Source of the DNA: Acidobacteriota bacterium
GTDB taxonomy: Bacteria > Acidobacteriota > Vicinamibacteria > Vicinamibacterales > UBA8438
NCBI GenBank assembly: GCA_009861545.1
Contig: VXME01000071.1
Location: forward strand, 23,189 to 87,188
Length of the DNA: 64,000 bases
Direction: 5' to 3'
Shown: positions 63,387 through 64,000 of the stretch, piece after piece
Layout of the letters: each line of letters opens with the position of its first letter
How positions within the stretch are numbered: the stretch's first letter is position 1
The notes under the pieces: generated by a model
The model's database searches: none
What the model was told of the DNA's origin: nothing
What the model saw: the letters and a program-made list of their open reading frames with translations, nothing else
Program-made: the position numbers and the translations under genes

Positions 63387-64000
63387 TTACTCCGGCATCA
63401 ACGCGAACGTCCAGATCGAGCCGCCCGCCGGCACCAGGCCGCGGGCGTAGCGGTTGGCGAGACCGCCCCCGAGCCCGGACGCCACCGTCACCTGCTGCCG
63501 ACCGTCGAGCGTGTAGGTGATCGCCGTCGCGTTCACGCTGGATCCGGTCTGGAACTCCCAGAGCGTCTCGCCGGTGTCCTCGTCGAGGGCGACGAACTCA
63601 CCGGTGATCTTCCCGGTGAACAGCAGCCCGCCGCCGGTGGCGAGCACGCCGGCCGAGCTGGGGAAGTCGTGCATCGGGATCTCCCACTTCTTCTCGCCGG
63701 TCAGCGGATCGATGGCCACGATGTGGCCGAGCAGGTCGCCGGGCTCCACTTGCGGAAAGCGGTTGGTGACGCCGGTGGAGCTCGCCCCGAGCACGAATTC
63801 CTGGGGCTCGGGAAGGAGCCGCTGGATGCGCGGCACGTGCCACGTCGTCGAGTAGATGAGGCCGGTGTCGGGGTTGAAGGCGATGGGGACCGCGTTGGTG
63901 CCGCGCGACGGCCAGATGTAGACCTCCTCGCCGGCGAGGAAGTCGCGGTAGAGGTCGGTCAGCACCGGCCGGCCGGTCTCCAGGTCGACGTGCGTGGCCC
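63387..64000 (-). CDS. PQQ-type quinoprotein (5' part beyond window)
   Basis: C-terminal part of a PQQ beta-propeller protein (about 204 residues visible, continuing past 64000). Repeat blocks HIVAIDPLTGEKKWEIP and FVALDEDTGETLWEFQTG, and the ending LANRYARGLVPAGGSIWTFALMPE (read in parts), match acceptor-linked alcohol dehydrogenases. An in-frame GTG at 63965 is internal; upstream codons to the edge continue the propeller. A different gene from the one at 56.6-58.4 kb. Confidence 0.88.
   Translation of the reverse strand, partial: ATHVDLETGRPVLTDLYRDFLAGEEVYIWPSRGTNAVPIAFNPDTGLIYSTTWHVPRIQRLLPEPQEFVLGASSTGVTNRFPQVEPGDLLGHIVAIDPLTGEKKWEIPMHDFPSSAGVLATGGGLLFTGKITGEFVALDEDTGETLWEFQTGSSVNATAITYTLDGRQQVTVASGLGGGLANRYARGLVPAGGSIWTFALMPE

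Overview
The window is a dense stretch (no gene-free gap above 300 bases) of a high-GC, Gram-negative genome. An LpxB homologue, a TonB-type outer-membrane receptor with a carboxypeptidase-regulatory N-terminus, an Alternative Complex III operon, many exported hydrolases and peptidases, and quinoprotein beta-propellers together suggest Acidobacteriota, most likely a Vicinamibacteria-like lineage. That placement is an inference from gene content. I see no rRNA, tRNA, CRISPR array, prophage or insertion sequence.

Layout. 1-5.6 kb: rph and rdgB, then a phosphate-signalling operon on the minus strand (phoU-phoB-phoR) and a trehalose-phosphatase. 5.6-20 kb: mostly exported enzymes (M19 dipeptidase, cyanophycinase-like S51, M23 endopeptidase, lytic transglycosylase, gamma-glutamyltranspeptidase), with an Nramp-related transporter, a HemQ-type protein, uridine kinase, a PAS-GAF membrane protein and a LacD-type aldolase. 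20-25.3 kb: a TAXI-TRAP transporter with an exported serine hydrolase, then a ferritin-like protein and a PIN-toxin relic. 25.3-38.3 kb: EttA, an MBL hydrolase, a one-domain voltage-gated cation channel, an ABC exporter, dinB, rsgA, amidohydrolase, alpha/beta hydrolase, algH and queG. 38.3-47.5 kb: TonB receptor, lpxB, a two-gene M16 peptidase pair, a probable outer-membrane protein and a membrane protein of unknown role. 47.6-55.5 kb: actABCDEF, a complete quinol:acceptor oxidoreductase. 55.5-64 kb: esterase, two quinoproteins (one cut by the window end), M48 protease, methyltransferase, 3-hydroxyisobutyrate-type dehydrogenase, a two-subunit CoA-transferase and a DUF2817 peptidase.

Highlights. 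(1) ActC, the NrfD-like quinol-site subunit of Alternative Complex III, carries a C-terminal extension of about 130 residues. It reads as a complete haem globin domain with Tyr B10, Phe CD1, Gln E7 and His F8 at spacings close to bacterial haemoglobin. This is a respiratory-complex/globin fusion that I do not know to be described. (2) At least eight genes without a Shine-Dalgarno have a TANNNT-like -10 box ending 6-7 bases before the start codon, which points to widespread leaderless transcription. (3) The one-domain cation channel has a TLEDWTD filter, acidic at two of the positions that make engineered NavAb calcium-selective. (4) The Nramp-type transporter lacks the family's metal-binding DPGN and MPH motifs.
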